NCBI GenBank assembly: GCA_032464575.1
Contig: JAWDKM010000002.1
Span: forward strand, 558,001 to 622,000
Direction: 5' to 3'
Origin: Pontivivens sp032464575
GTDB taxonomy: Bacteria; Pseudomonadota; Alphaproteobacteria; Rhodobacterales; Rhodobacteraceae
Length of the DNA: 64,000 nucleotides
Part shown: piece after piece, positions 33,736 through 42,112 of the stretch
Layout: each line of letters begins with the position of its first letter
Numbering within the stretch: the first letter of the stretch is position 1
Notes under the pieces: generated by a model
Seen by the model: only the letters and a program-made list of their open reading frames with translations
Databases searched by the model: none
Told to the model about the DNA's origin: nothing
Translations under genes and position numbers: made by a program

Positions 33736-34545
33736 GTGAAGAAGCAGGTCATCTGCATCCGGTGGGGCACGAAATACGGGCCCGAATACGTGAACCGGCT
33801 CTACGGCATGGTGGCGCGGCACATCACGCCGCCTTTCTCCTTCACCTGCTTCACCGATTCCAGCGAGGGCGTGCGGGAGGAGGTGCGCTGCCTGCCGCTG
33901 CCGGAGCTGGATGCGACGATGCCGGTCAACACCTTCGGGATCTGGGGGAAGTCGCGGCTGTGGTCCGATCCGTTGGGCGACCTGACGGGGCCGGTGCTGT
34001 TCCTCGACCTCGACCTCGTGATCGTAGGGAGCATGGACGGGTTCTTCGAGCACGGGGATCCCGAGGGCGTCTACATGGCGCGCAACCCCAACCAGCCGCT
34101 GCGGCGGGTGGGGCAGAGCTCGATTTACCGCTTTCCGGTGGGCAAGCTGGCGCCCTTGAAGGAGAGGTTCCTCGCCGATCCGCAGGGGGTGGCGGACGAG
34201 TACCGGTTCGAGCAGCGCTTCGTCAGCTACAACGCGCCGGGCGGGGTGCAGTTCTGGCCGAAGGGCTGGGTCAACGTGTTCAAGTGGCACTGCATCCCGA
34301 TGTTTCCCACCAACTACTTTCGCACGCCGCGGCCGACGGCGAATGCGAAGGTGGTGCTGTTCCCCGGCGCGCAGGACGTGCCGAACGCGATCGAGGGGCG
34401 GTATCGCAGCCGGATGCAGCTCTACGAGGGGCCGTGGGATCACCTGAAGGGGACGTTCCGGCCGGGGCGGCGGGGCTCGGCCTTCGCCCATATCCGCCGC
34501 TACATCCGCCCCTCGCCCTGGATCGCGGAGGCGTGGCGGGAGTAG
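33736..34545 (+). CDS. Putative glycosyltransferase
   Basis: 269-aa protein with a GT-A-like N-terminus: VICIRWGTKYGPEYVNRLYG, FTCFTDSSEGVREEV, and a DxD-like LFLDLDLVIVGSMDGFF that would bind a metal and nucleotide-sugar. It then has GIWGKSRLW, NAPGGVQFWPKGWVNVFKWH and a basic end. The acceptor is unknown; no polysaccharide genes are nearby. GTG start at 33736 (GAAGGA 7 nt upstream). The next gene starts immediately after its stop, so co-transcription with rlmJ is likely. Confidence 0.78.
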   Translation: MKKQVICIRWGTKYGPEYVNRLYGMVARHITPPFSFTCFTDSSEGVREEVRCLPLPELDATMPVNTFGIWGKSRLWSDPLGDLTGPVLFLDLDLVIVGSMDGFFEHGDPEGVYMARNPNQPLRRVGQSSIYRFPVGKLAPLKERFLADPQGVADEYRFEQRFVSYNAPGGVQFWPKGWVNVFKWHCIPMFPTNYFRTPRPTANAKVVLFPGAQDVPNAIEGRYRSRMQLYEGPWDHLKGTFRPGRRGSAFAHIRRYIRPSPWIAEAWRE

Positions 34546-35307
34546 ATGCTGAGCTACCAGCATGCCTACCACGCGGGCGGTCCTGCGGATGTGCACAAGC
34601 ACGTGGCGCTGGCCCGGCTGCTCGCCGCGATGACGGCGGACCCCGCGCCGCTGCGGTATATGGAGACCCATGCGGGGCGCGGGCTCTACGACCTCGCGGG
34701 GCCGGAGACGGCGAAGACGCGGGAGGCGGCGGAGGGCATCTTCGCGGCCGATCTCTCTGCCGAGGTGCTGGAGGGAGTGCTCGCCGAGGTCCGTGCGGGC
34801 TTCGGGCCGGACGCCTATCCCGGCTCCCCGGTGATTGCGGCGCACATGCTTCGGGATCGCGACGAGATGCGGTTGATGGAGCTGCACCCGGCGGAGCACT
34901 CGGCGCTGGCCGAGCTGCTGCCGGGCGGCGGGGTGGAGCAGCGGGACGGCTACGAGGGCGTGCTCGCCCATGCCGGGGGCCGCGGGCTCGTGCTGGTCGA
35001 TCCCTCCTACGAGGTGAAGACGGAATACGCGGAGGCCGGCGCCTTCGTTCGCGAACTGGTGGCGCGGTGGCCCGAGGTCGTGGTTCTTGTCTGGTATCCG
35101 GTGCTGCGCGCGGGTCGGCATGCGAAGCTGCTGGCGGAGCTGGAGCCGCTCGGCACGGTGATCGACGAGGTGTCGTTCCGGCTGAAGGGTGGCGCGGGGA
35201 TGCTCGGCAGCGGGCTCGCGGCGGTGAACCTGCCCGAGGGTGTGCGCCTGAGCGGACCGTCGGATTTGCGTATTTGGACCAAGAAGAAGGGCGGCGCGAC
35301 CGCGTGA
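34546..35307 (+). CDS. rlmJ: 23S rRNA (adenine(2030)-N6)-methyltransferase RlmJ
   Basis: Methylates A2030 of 23S rRNA. 253 aa (E. coli RlmJ is 280). MLSYQHAYHAGGPADVHKHV is the family start, METHAGRGLYDL carries the SAM-binding motif, and GLVLVDPSYEVKTEY contains the DPPY-like catalytic motif, here DPSY. WYPVLRAGRH and GAGMLGSGLAAVNLP follow. Its final codons (RIWTKKKGG) are written by a copy of the short TATTT/AAGAAGAAG repeat, so the C-terminus may have been extended by that element. Confidence 0.93.
   Translation: MLSYQHAYHAGGPADVHKHVALARLLAAMTADPAPLRYMETHAGRGLYDLAGPETAKTREAAEGIFAADLSAEVLEGVLAEVRAGFGPDAYPGSPVIAAHMLRDRDEMRLMELHPAEHSALAELLPGGGVEQRDGYEGVLAHAGGRGLVLVDPSYEVKTEYAEAGAFVRELVARWPEVVVLVWYPVLRAGRHAKLLAELEPLGTVIDEVSFRLKGGAGMLGSGLAAVNLPEGVRLSGPSDLRIWTKKKGGATA
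35267..35290 (+). repeat. Short repeat copy inside the rlmJ 3' end
   Basis: TGCGTATTTGGACCAAGAAG then AAGG, in frame with the last codons of rlmJ. Same core as the intergenic copies at 18246, 42040 and 44017. Confidence 0.55.
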
Positions 35308-35345
35308 CGCTGGACGCCCCCGGCGCGCGGGCCATTTCCGCCGAC

Positions 35346-36032
35346 ATGACTTTTGAAGAGAGATATGGCGGCGGGCGGGCACTGGTCTTCGGCGGGTCCG
35401 GCGGGATCGGCGGGGCGCTGGTCGACCGGCTGGGTCGCTGCATGGCAGTGGAGACGCTGAGCCGCTCGCATAACGGGCTCGACGTGACGGTCGAGGAGAG
35501 CTTGGCGAACTGGGCGGGCAAGCTGACGCCGGGCTACAGCGTCATCTTCGACGCGACCGGCGCGCTGGAGATCGACGGCTATGCGCCGGAGAAGAGCATC
35601 GCCGCCATCGAGCCGGAGGGGATGGCGGCGCAGTTTGCCTTGAACGCGCTGGGGCCGGCGCTGCTCCTCAAGCATTTCGTGCCGCTGCTGGCCGAGGATG
35701 GACCGGTGCTCTTCGCCTCCCTGTCGGCACGGGTGGGATCGATCGGGGACAACAAGATCGGCGGGTGGATCTCCTATCGCGCGGCGAAGGCGGCGTTGAA
35801 CCAGGTGATGCACACCGCCGCCATCGAGATCGGGCGGAAGCGGAAGGAGGCGGTCGTCGTGGCCCTTCACCCCGGCACGGTGGAGAGCGACCTAACGCGC
35901 AAATACCTCGCCCGCCACAAGTCGGTGACGCCGGCCGAGGCGGCGGAGAACCTCGTCACCGTCATGGGCCGCCTGACGCCGGAGCAGACCGGCGGCTTCT
36001 TCGACTGGGCCGGGGAGCGGGTGGAGTGGTAG
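35346..36032 (+). CDS. Short-chain dehydrogenase/reductase (C-factor-like)
   Basis: 228-aa SDR. The Rossmann motif GGSGGIG near the N-terminus (ALVFGGSGGIGGALVDRLG), the catalytic S-Y-K arrangement (LSARVGSIGDNKIGGWISYR then AAKAAL) and the C-terminal HPGTVESDLTRKYLA resemble the CsgA/C-factor SDR group. Start at ATG 35346; a GTG at 35304 overlapping the rlmJ stop (GTGA) is an alternative and would add 14 residues. Gene order SDR-photolyase-cfa suggests a link to oxidative or light stress. A repeat copy lies between it and the photolyase. Confidence 0.85.
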   Translation: MTFEERYGGGRALVFGGSGGIGGALVDRLGRCMAVETLSRSHNGLDVTVEESLANWAGKLTPGYSVIFDATGALEIDGYAPEKSIAAIEPEGMAAQFALNALGPALLLKHFVPLLAEDGPVLFASLSARVGSIGDNKIGGWISYRAAKAALNQVMHTAAIEIGRKRKEAVVVALHPGTVESDLTRKYLARHKSVTPAEAAENLVTVMGRLTPEQTGGFFDWAGERVEW

Positions 36033-36040
36033 GCCGCGCC

Positions 36041-36075
36041 TTCATCTTTCCCCAAATACGCCCCCGCCGGAGGCG
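36041..36075 (-). repeat. Short repeat copy between SDR and photolyase genes
   Basis: Reads on the minus strand as the CCTCCGGCGGG arm, CGTATTTGGGG, then AAAGATGAA. Full-length copy including the GC-rich arm, matching 42040 and 52161. Confidence 0.65.
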
Positions 36076-36102
36076 TCCCACATATCCATCCGGAGCTGAT
36101 GC

Positions 36103-37638
36103 ATGAGCGACGCGCCGCGGCTGATCCTGATCCTCGGCGACCAACTCTCCCCCGATATTGCCGCCTTGCGCGCGGCAGATCCCGGCCGTGACGTGGTGGT
36201 GATGGCCGAGGTGCGGGACGAGGGGACCTATGTGCCCCACCACGCAAAGAAGATCGCGCTGATCCTCGCGGCCATGCGCCATTTTGCGGCGGAGCTTGTC
36301 GATCAGGGGTGGCGCGTCGCCTACACCCGCCTCGACGATCCGGAGAACCGGCACGCGATCTCCAAGGAACTGATGCGGCGGGCGGAGGAGTACGGGGCCG
36401 AGGAGGTGATCGCAACGGCACCCGGCGAGTGGCGGCTGCGGTCCCTGCTCGACCACACGCCGCTGAAGATCAGGCAGCTGCTGGACGATCGGTTCGTGAG
36501 CTCCGTGGAGGAGTTCGCCACGTGGGCCGAGGGGCGCAAGAGCCTGCGGATGGAGTACTTCTACCGCGAGATGCGGCGGAAGACGGGCCTCCTGATGGAC
36601 GGGGATCAGCCCGAGGGCGGGAAGTGGAACTACGACCACGACAACCGCAAGCCGGCGGAGGCGGATCTGTTCATGCCGCAGCCGCTCCACCATCAGACCG
36701 ACGACATCACACGCGAGGTGCTGGAGCTGGTGGAGCGGGAGTTTCCCGAGACCTTCGGCCAGCTCCGCCCCTTCTGGTTCGCCACCACGCGGGAGGGGGC
36801 GGAGGCCGCCGCCGAATGGTTCATGAGCGAGGCCCTGCCCCGCTTCGGTGACTACCAGGACGCGATGCTGGAGGGGGAGCGGTTCCTCTACCACTCGCTG
36901 CTGAGCTTCTACCTCAATGTCGGGCTGCTCGATCCCATCGCGTTGTGCCGCGCGGCGGAGGAGGAATATCGCGCGGGCAACGCGCCGCTCAACGCAGTGG
37001 AGGGCTATATCCGGCAGATCATCGGCTGGCGGGAGTTCATCCGGGGTATCTACTTCCTAGAAGGGCCCGAGTATCCGCAACGCAACGGACTGGAGGCGAC
37101 GCGCAAACTGCCGGACTTCTACTGGACCGGCGATACCGACATGGCTTGTGTGCGGTCCGCCGTGACCCAGACCATCGAGGAGGCCTATGCCCACCACATC
37201 CAGCGGCTGATGGTAACGGGGAACTTCGCGCTGATCGCGGGGCTGTCGCCGCAGGAGGTGGGCGAATGGTATCTCGCGGTCTATGCCGACGCCTTTGAGT
37301 GGGTGGAGAGCCCCAACGTCGTCGGAATGATCCTGTTCGCGGACGGGGGCATGGTTGCCTCCAAGCCCTATGCCGCGTCGGGCGCCTACATCAATCGGAT
37401 GTCGGACCACTGCAAGGGGTGCCACTACTCAGTCAGCAAGAAGTCGGGTGAGGGGGCCTGCCCGTTCAACCCGCTCTACTGGGACTTCCTGAACCGGCAT
37501 CGCGAGCGGTTCCAGGGCAATCCGCGCATGGCGCAGATGTACCGGACCTGGGACCGGATGGCGGAGGACAAGCGGAAGGCGAGTGCCGAGAGCGCGGCCG
37601 CGATCCTTGCCAAGCTGGACGCAGGTGAGCGGATCTAG
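36103..37638 (+). CDS. Cryptochrome/photolyase, FeS-BCP class (CryB/PhrB-like)
   Basis: Light-driven DNA repair enzyme or cryptochrome with an iron-sulfur cluster, best known from Rhodobacter CryB and Agrobacterium PhrB (a (6-4) photolyase). 511 aa. Starts LILILGDQLSPDIAALRAAD; the FAD-binding part has NAVEGYIRQIIGWREFIRG and MVTGNFALIAGLSPQEVGEW. Cluster cysteines are in TDMACVRS and in HCKGCHYSVSKKSGEGACPF (C, C and C), four in all, as in the family. GGAG lies 8 nt before the ATG. It sits between an SDR and a cyclopropane synthase. Confidence 0.95.
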   Translation: MSDAPRLILILGDQLSPDIAALRAADPGRDVVVMAEVRDEGTYVPHHAKKIALILAAMRHFAAELVDQGWRVAYTRLDDPENRHAISKELMRRAEEYGAEEVIATAPGEWRLRSLLDHTPLKIRQLLDDRFVSSVEEFATWAEGRKSLRMEYFYREMRRKTGLLMDGDQPEGGKWNYDHDNRKPAEADLFMPQPLHHQTDDITREVLELVEREFPETFGQLRPFWFATTREGAEAAAEWFMSEALPRFGDYQDAMLEGERFLYHSLLSFYLNVGLLDPIALCRAAEEEYRAGNAPLNAVEGYIRQIIGWREFIRGIYFLEGPEYPQRNGLEATRKLPDFYWTGDTDMACVRSAVTQTIEEAYAHHIQRLMVTGNFALIAGLSPQEVGEWYLAVYADAFEWVESPNVVGMILFADGGMVASKPYAASGAYINRMSDHCKGCHYSVSKKSGEGACPFNPLYWDFLNRHRERFQGNPRMAQMYRTWDRMAEDKRKASAESAAAILAKLDAGERI

Positions 37639-37709
37639 GCCCGGATTTTCCCGTACTTGACCCCTGCGGCTTTTGACCACACCTTATTTTAGTGAGGGAG
37701 GTCAGAGGG

Positions 37710-38978
37710 ATGAACGGCTTTCTCCACAGGCTCGTCTCCGGCATGGTGCGATCGGAGCCGGTGTGGATAACGGACGCGACCGGGGCCACGCACCGATTTG
37801 GACCTCAGCCGCAGGACGGCAGGACGGTTCCGCACCTCCGGATCCTTCACCCGGAGGTGGAACGCGCGCTGATGCGCGACCCGGCGCTGGCACTCGGCGA
37901 GGCCTACATGGATGGCGGGGTCGAGATGGCCGACGGTACCATCTTCGACCTGCTGCGCGCGGTGCTGAAGGACGCGGGCCGGATCGGCGACCTGCACCCG
38001 CGGCTGAAGGCGATCCTTCGCCTGCGCGGTGTGCTCTACCGCTTCGCCGACCGCAACGGGTTGCTCAGCGCCCGCCAGAACGTGGCCCATCACTACGACC
38101 TGTCCTCCGACCTCTATGCGCTCTTCCTGGATCGCGACCGGCAGTATTCCTGCGCCTACTTCCCGACGCCCGATATCGGGCTGGAGACGGCGCAGCAGCT
38201 CAAGAAGCGGCACATCGCGGCGAAGCTGTGCCTCGACCGGCCGGAGCTGGATGTGCTCGACATCGGGTGCGGCTGGGGCGGGATGGGCCGCTATCTGGCC
38301 GAGATCGGGGGCGGGCGGGTCACGGGTGTCACCCTGTCGGAGGAGCAGTACGCCTACGCCACCGCGGTGAGCGCGGAGCGGGGACTGGCGGAGCGCACGG
38401 ACTACCGGCTGCAGGATTACCGCAAGCTCGACAGGACCTTCGACCGGATCGTTTCGGTCGGCATGTTCGAGCATGTGGGGGCGGCGCAGTACGCGACCTT
38501 CTTCGACAAGGTGGCACGGCTCCTGCGGCCCGATGGCGTGATGCTGCTGCACACGATCGGGCAGACGGGATCGCCCACCGCGACCAACCCGTTCATCCGC
38601 AAGTACATCTTCCCCGGCGGCTACATCCCGTCGATGAGCGAGATGCTGCCGCATATCGAGCGGGCGGGCCTCGTCGTGACGGACGTGGAGATCCTGCGGC
38701 TGCACTACGCCGAGACGCTGAAGGCCTGGCGCGAGCGGTTCGCGGCGCACCGGGCGGAGGCCGCACGGCTCTATGACGAGCGGTTCTGCCGCATGTGGGA
38801 GTTCTATCTCGCAGCCAGTGAAGCGTCGTTCCGCTGGCGCGAGCAGGTCGTCTTCCAGCTTCAGCTCGCGCACCGACAGGACGCGGTGCCGGTTACGCGC
38901 GACTACATTGCTGCGACCGAGGCCGTGCTGGCGGAGCGCGAGGCGGCGGCCGGGCGGCTCCCCCTCGCCGGCGAGTGA
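37710..38978 (+). CDS. cfa: Cyclopropane-fatty-acyl-phospholipid synthase family methyltransferase
   Basis: 422-aa SAM-dependent methyltransferase that modifies unsaturated phospholipid acyl chains. Key parts: NVAHHYDLSSDLYALFLDRD, QYSCAYFP, SAM motif LDIGCGWGGMGRYLAE, GVTLSEEQYAYA, and FDRIVSVGMFEHVG; the C-terminal FIFPGGYIPS-like KYIFPGGYIPSMSEML is typical. GGGAGGTCAGAGGG precedes the ATG at 37710; the frame is open to 37692 but lacks a better site. In Rhodobacter a cfa gene sits in an RpoE-controlled operon with a photolyase; here the arrangement is similar. Confidence 0.93.
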   Translation: MNGFLHRLVSGMVRSEPVWITDATGATHRFGPQPQDGRTVPHLRILHPEVERALMRDPALALGEAYMDGGVEMADGTIFDLLRAVLKDAGRIGDLHPRLKAILRLRGVLYRFADRNGLLSARQNVAHHYDLSSDLYALFLDRDRQYSCAYFPTPDIGLETAQQLKKRHIAAKLCLDRPELDVLDIGCGWGGMGRYLAEIGGGRVTGVTLSEEQYAYATAVSAERGLAERTDYRLQDYRKLDRTFDRIVSVGMFEHVGAAQYATFFDKVARLLRPDGVMLLHTIGQTGSPTATNPFIRKYIFPGGYIPSMSEMLPHIERAGLVVTDVEILRLHYAETLKAWRERFAAHRAEAARLYDERFCRMWEFYLAASEASFRWREQVVFQLQLAHRQDAVPVTRDYIAATEAVLAEREAAAGRLPLAGE

Positions 38979-39051
38979 CGCCGGGTCAGGGTGACGGACA
39001 GCGTTCCGCCGAGCTACGCTTTTGTGCAACGACACAAAAGGGGAGGAGCGG

Positions 39052-40698
39052 ATGGACACGGATGCCATCATCGTCGGCGGGGGGCTCGCGGGGCTCGTCG
39101 CGGCGTGCGAGCTGATCGAGGCGGGCAAGTCGGTGCTGATCGTGGATCAGGAACCGGAGCAGCATCTGGGTGGTCAGGCCTTCTGGTCGCTGGGCGGCAT
39201 CTTCCTCGTCGACAGTCCGGAGCAGCGACGGATGGGCATCCGCGACTCGCTGGAGCTCGCCAAGCAGGACTGGGCCGGATCGGCGGGCTTCGACCGTAAC
39301 TCCGACGGATGGGCGCGGCGCTGGGCAGACGCCTATGTGGAATGGGCCGCGGGCGGCAAGCGCGACTGGCTGCGCGAGCGTGATGTCCGCTTCTTCCCCA
39401 TCGTGGGCTGGGCCGAGCGCGGTGGCGTGACGGCGGACGGGCCCGGCAACTCCGTCCCGCGGTTCCACATCACCTGGGGCACCGGTCCCGGCATCATCGA
39501 ACCCTTCGTGAAGCGGGTGCAGGAGGCGGCGAAGGCGGGCAAGCTGCGCTTCGCCTTCCGTCACCGGGTGGACGGGCTGATCGTCACCAATGGCGTGGTC
39601 GAGGGGGTACATGGCACGACCCTCGCCCCAGACGACGCGGTGCGCGGCGGCAAGACCAACCGTGAGGAAACGGGCGCCTTCGAGTTGCGGGCGCAGACGG
39701 TGCTCGTCTCCTCCGGCGGGATCGGGGGCAACCACGACCTGGTGCGCAAGAACTGGCCGGAGCGGCTGGGCAAGGCGCCGGAATTCATGGTCTCCGGCGT
39801 GCCCGATCACGTGGACGGCCGGATGCTGGAGATCGCGGAGGGGAACGGTGTCTCCGTCATCAACCAGGACCGGATGTGGCACTACGTCGAAGGGGTGCGG
39901 AACTGGGATCCGATCTGGCCCGCCCACGGGATCCGCATCCTGCCCGGGCCGTCCTCGATGTGGTTCGATGCGAGCGGCGAGCGGATGCCGGTGCCGAACT
40001 TCCCCGGCTTCGACAGCCTGACGGCGCTGGAGCATATCGGGCGCACGGGTCAGCCCTACACCTGGTTCGTGCTTACGCAGGGCATCATCAAGAAGGAGTT
40101 CGCGCTGTCGGGCTCCGAACAGAACCCGGACCTGACCGGTAAGAGCTGGCGGCAGGTGCTGGGCCGCGCGATCGGCAAAAAGGCGATGGGCCCGGTGGAG
40201 GCGTTCAAGGAGCACGGCGCGGATTTCGTGGTCGCCGATACGCTGGAAGAGCTGGTCGCGGGCATGAACAGGGTCGGCGAGGTTCCGGTGCTGCTGGACC
40301 GGTTGCGCGAGCAGATCGAGGCGCGGGACCGGAACGTCGACAATCCGTTCACCAAGGATGCGCAGATGGCGGCGGTGCATGCGGCGCGGAACTACCGGGG
40401 CGACCGGCTGATCAGGACGGCGAAGCCGCACCGGATCCTGGATCCCGCAAACGGGCCTCTGATCGCGGTGCGGCTGAACGTACTGACGCGAAAGAGCCTG
40501 GGCGGGATCGAGACGGATCTTGGCTCGCGGGCGCTGGGGCAGTCGGGCGAGCCGGTGCCGGGACTCTACGCAGCCGGGGAGGCGGCGGGCTTCGGCGGCG
40601 GCGGGGTGCACGGATACCGGTCGCTGGAGGGCACGTTCCTCGGCGGCTGCCTGTTCTCGGGCCGCGCCGCGGGGCGCGCAATGGCCGAGGCGGTCTGA
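39052..40698 (+). CDS. FAD-binding dehydrogenase (3-ketosteroid-dehydrogenase/flavocytochrome c-like)
   Basis: 548-aa flavoprotein of the FAD_binding_2 group. The N-terminal Rossmann fold has DAIIVGGGLAGLVAACELIE and the adenine-ribose glutamate/aspartate region LIVDQEPEQHLGGQA. LVSSGGIGGNHDLVRKNW and the C-terminal GLYAAGEAAGFGGGGVHGYR close the FAD site. Substrate unknown: family members reduce steroids, fumarate-like acids or other enones. GGGGAGGAGCGG precedes the ATG. Monocistronic; no catabolic partner is adjacent. Cytosolic (no signal). Confidence 0.88.
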   Translation: MDTDAIIVGGGLAGLVAACELIEAGKSVLIVDQEPEQHLGGQAFWSLGGIFLVDSPEQRRMGIRDSLELAKQDWAGSAGFDRNSDGWARRWADAYVEWAAGGKRDWLRERDVRFFPIVGWAERGGVTADGPGNSVPRFHITWGTGPGIIEPFVKRVQEAAKAGKLRFAFRHRVDGLIVTNGVVEGVHGTTLAPDDAVRGGKTNREETGAFELRAQTVLVSSGGIGGNHDLVRKNWPERLGKAPEFMVSGVPDHVDGRMLEIAEGNGVSVINQDRMWHYVEGVRNWDPIWPAHGIRILPGPSSMWFDASGERMPVPNFPGFDSLTALEHIGRTGQPYTWFVLTQGIIKKEFALSGSEQNPDLTGKSWRQVLGRAIGKKAMGPVEAFKEHGADFVVADTLEELVAGMNRVGEVPVLLDRLREQIEARDRNVDNPFTKDAQMAAVHAARNYRGDRLIRTAKPHRILDPANGPLIAVRLNVLTRKSLGGIETDLGSRALGQSGEPVPGLYAAGEAAGFGGGGVHGYRSLEGTFLGGCLFSGRAAGRAMAEAV

Positions 40699-40803
40699 GT
40701 TCCCGTTTCGGCGGCCGGAGCGTTGTGCTGAGGGCCGCCCTCGATATGGGGTGGGTGAGAAGCGCTCGCCGTCGCATCGAAGACGGGCGTTCTGAGCGAT
40801 ACC

Positions 40804-40824
40804 ACCCCGGACTTGATCCGGGGT
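40804..40824. repeat. CCCCGGACTTGATCCGGGG palindrome
   Basis: 8-bp stem ACCCCGGA/TCCGGGGT with loop CTTGA, followed by CTTTCGTT. A dispersed palindrome common in alphaproteobacterial intergenic DNA; by position it may also end transcription of the FAD dehydrogenase gene. Confidence 0.7.
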
Positions 40825-40911
40825 CTTTCGTTCCGGTCTGAACGGTCCCGGCGCTTGGGCCGGGACGGTGGGGCGCCGGGATCACGCGCCCTCTTCTCGA
40901 ATCATTCATAT

Positions 40912-40926
40912 GTTCATACTTTGTTC
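40912..40926 (+). promoter_or_regulatory. LexA (SOS) box upstream of the radical SAM gene
   Basis: GTTC-ATACTTT-GTTC is an exact match to the alphaproteobacterial LexA operator GTTC-N7-GTTC. It lies 18 bases before the start codon of the PA0069-type radical SAM gene, in a locally AT-rich stretch, where LexA would block transcription until DNA damage. Confidence 0.78.
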
Positions 40927-40944
40927 TCATTTGTGGAGGGAATT

Positions 40945-42030
40945 ATGGACGACTTTTTTTCCGATGATATCGATGCGGAGGCCCGTCGCGGGCGCGGGGC
41001 GACACGTAATCTCACCGGGCGGTTTGAGCCGCATACTAGGCACCGGACACTCGACGGGTGGGAGGTGCAGGGGCAGGATCCGCTGAAGACGCAGGTACTC
41101 GACGACCATCCGCGCAAGATCATCACGAAGAACCAGTCGCCCGACGTGCCCTTCGACCGGTCGGTCAACCCTTACAAGGGGTGCGAGCATGGCTGCGTCT
41201 ACTGCTTCGCACGGCCGACGCACACGTTCCTCGGGCTCTCCGCCGGGCTCGATTTCGAGAGCCGGATCTTCGCCAAGCCCGAGGCGGCGAAGCTGCTTGA
41301 AAAGGAGCTGCGTCGTCCCGGCTACATCCCCGATGTGATCGCGATCGGGACCAACACCGACCCCTACCAGCCCATCGAGAAGGAGCGGCGGATCATGCGC
41401 GATATCCTGGAGGTGCTCGATGCGTTCAACCATCCGGTCGCGATCGTCACCAAGGGCGGGCTGGTCATGCGCGACACCGATATTCTCGGGCGCATGGCGG
41501 CGCGGGGGCTGGCGAAGGTCGCGCTCTCGGTCACGACGCTGGATGGTAAGCTGGCGCGGCGGATGGAACCGCGGGCGAGCGCGCCGAACGTCCGCTTGCG
41601 CGCGATCGGGGCGTTGGCGCGGGCGGGGGTGCCGACGGGCCTCATGATGGGGCCGATCATCCCGGCGCTGAACGATCACGAGATCGAGAAGGTGGTCGAC
41701 GCCGGCGCGCGGGCGGGTGCGACCTGGGCGAGCTACGTGACACTGCGCCTGCCCGCCGAAGTCTCGCCCCTGTTCCGCGACTGGCTCGACGAGCACTACC
41801 CCGACCGGGCGCACCGGATCATGGCGCAGGTGCGCGAGATGCATGGCGGCAAGGATTACGACGCGCAGTGGGGCAAGCGGATGACCGGCGAGGGGGTCTA
41901 TGCCAACCTGATTGCGCGGCGCTACGAGGCAGCGATGAAGCGGCACGGGCTGCGGCGGCGGATCGCACCGCTCGACTGCTCGCGGTTTGCGCCGCCGGTG
42001 CGGCCGGGGGATCAGTACGCGCTGTTTTGA
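40945..42030 (+). CDS. PA0069 family radical SAM protein (SplB-like)
   Basis: 361-aa radical SAM enzyme. The FeS/SAM motif is C-x3-C-x2-C in NPYKGCEHGCVYCFARPTH. GTNTDPYQPIEKERR, VTKGGLVMRDTDIL, LARAGVPTGLMMGPIIPALN and the C-terminal GEGVYANLIARRYEAAMKR match the family. It is distantly related to spore photoproduct lyase, but its own reaction is not known. Start ATG 40945 with GTGGAGGGAATT upstream. The exact LexA box just upstream suggests a DNA-damage role. A repeat copy and rnhB follow. Confidence 0.92.
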   Translation: MDDFFSDDIDAEARRGRGATRNLTGRFEPHTRHRTLDGWEVQGQDPLKTQVLDDHPRKIITKNQSPDVPFDRSVNPYKGCEHGCVYCFARPTHTFLGLSAGLDFESRIFAKPEAAKLLEKELRRPGYIPDVIAIGTNTDPYQPIEKERRIMRDILEVLDAFNHPVAIVTKGGLVMRDTDILGRMAARGLAKVALSVTTLDGKLARRMEPRASAPNVRLRAIGALARAGVPTGLMMGPIIPALNDHEIEKVVDAGARAGATWASYVTLRLPAEVSPLFRDWLDEHYPDRAHRIMAQVREMHGGKDYDAQWGKRMTGEGVYANLIARRYEAAMKRHGLRRRIAPLDCSRFAPPVRPGDQYALF

Positions 42031-42039
42031 GAGGGCGGT

Positions 42040-42076
42040 GCCTCCGGCGGGGATATTTCAGACAAGAAGAAGACGG
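42040..42076 (+). repeat. Full-length short repeat copy between radical SAM gene and rnhB
   Basis: GCCTCCGGCGGGGATATTTC, AGACAAGAAGAAGACGG. Has both the GC-rich arm and the AAGAAGAAG tail; the other full copies are at 36041 and 52161 (opposite strand). Confidence 0.7.
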
Positions 42077-42112
42077 GTTGCGCGGCGCGGGTGGCCGGGC
42101 GATGGCTGCGGG

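Noticed and set aside
33603..36032. An 809-codon plus-strand open frame ending with the SDR
   Set aside because: Only the last ~228 codons resemble a protein. The rest lies out of frame over the glycosyltransferase and rlmJ and has GC-rich shadow composition.
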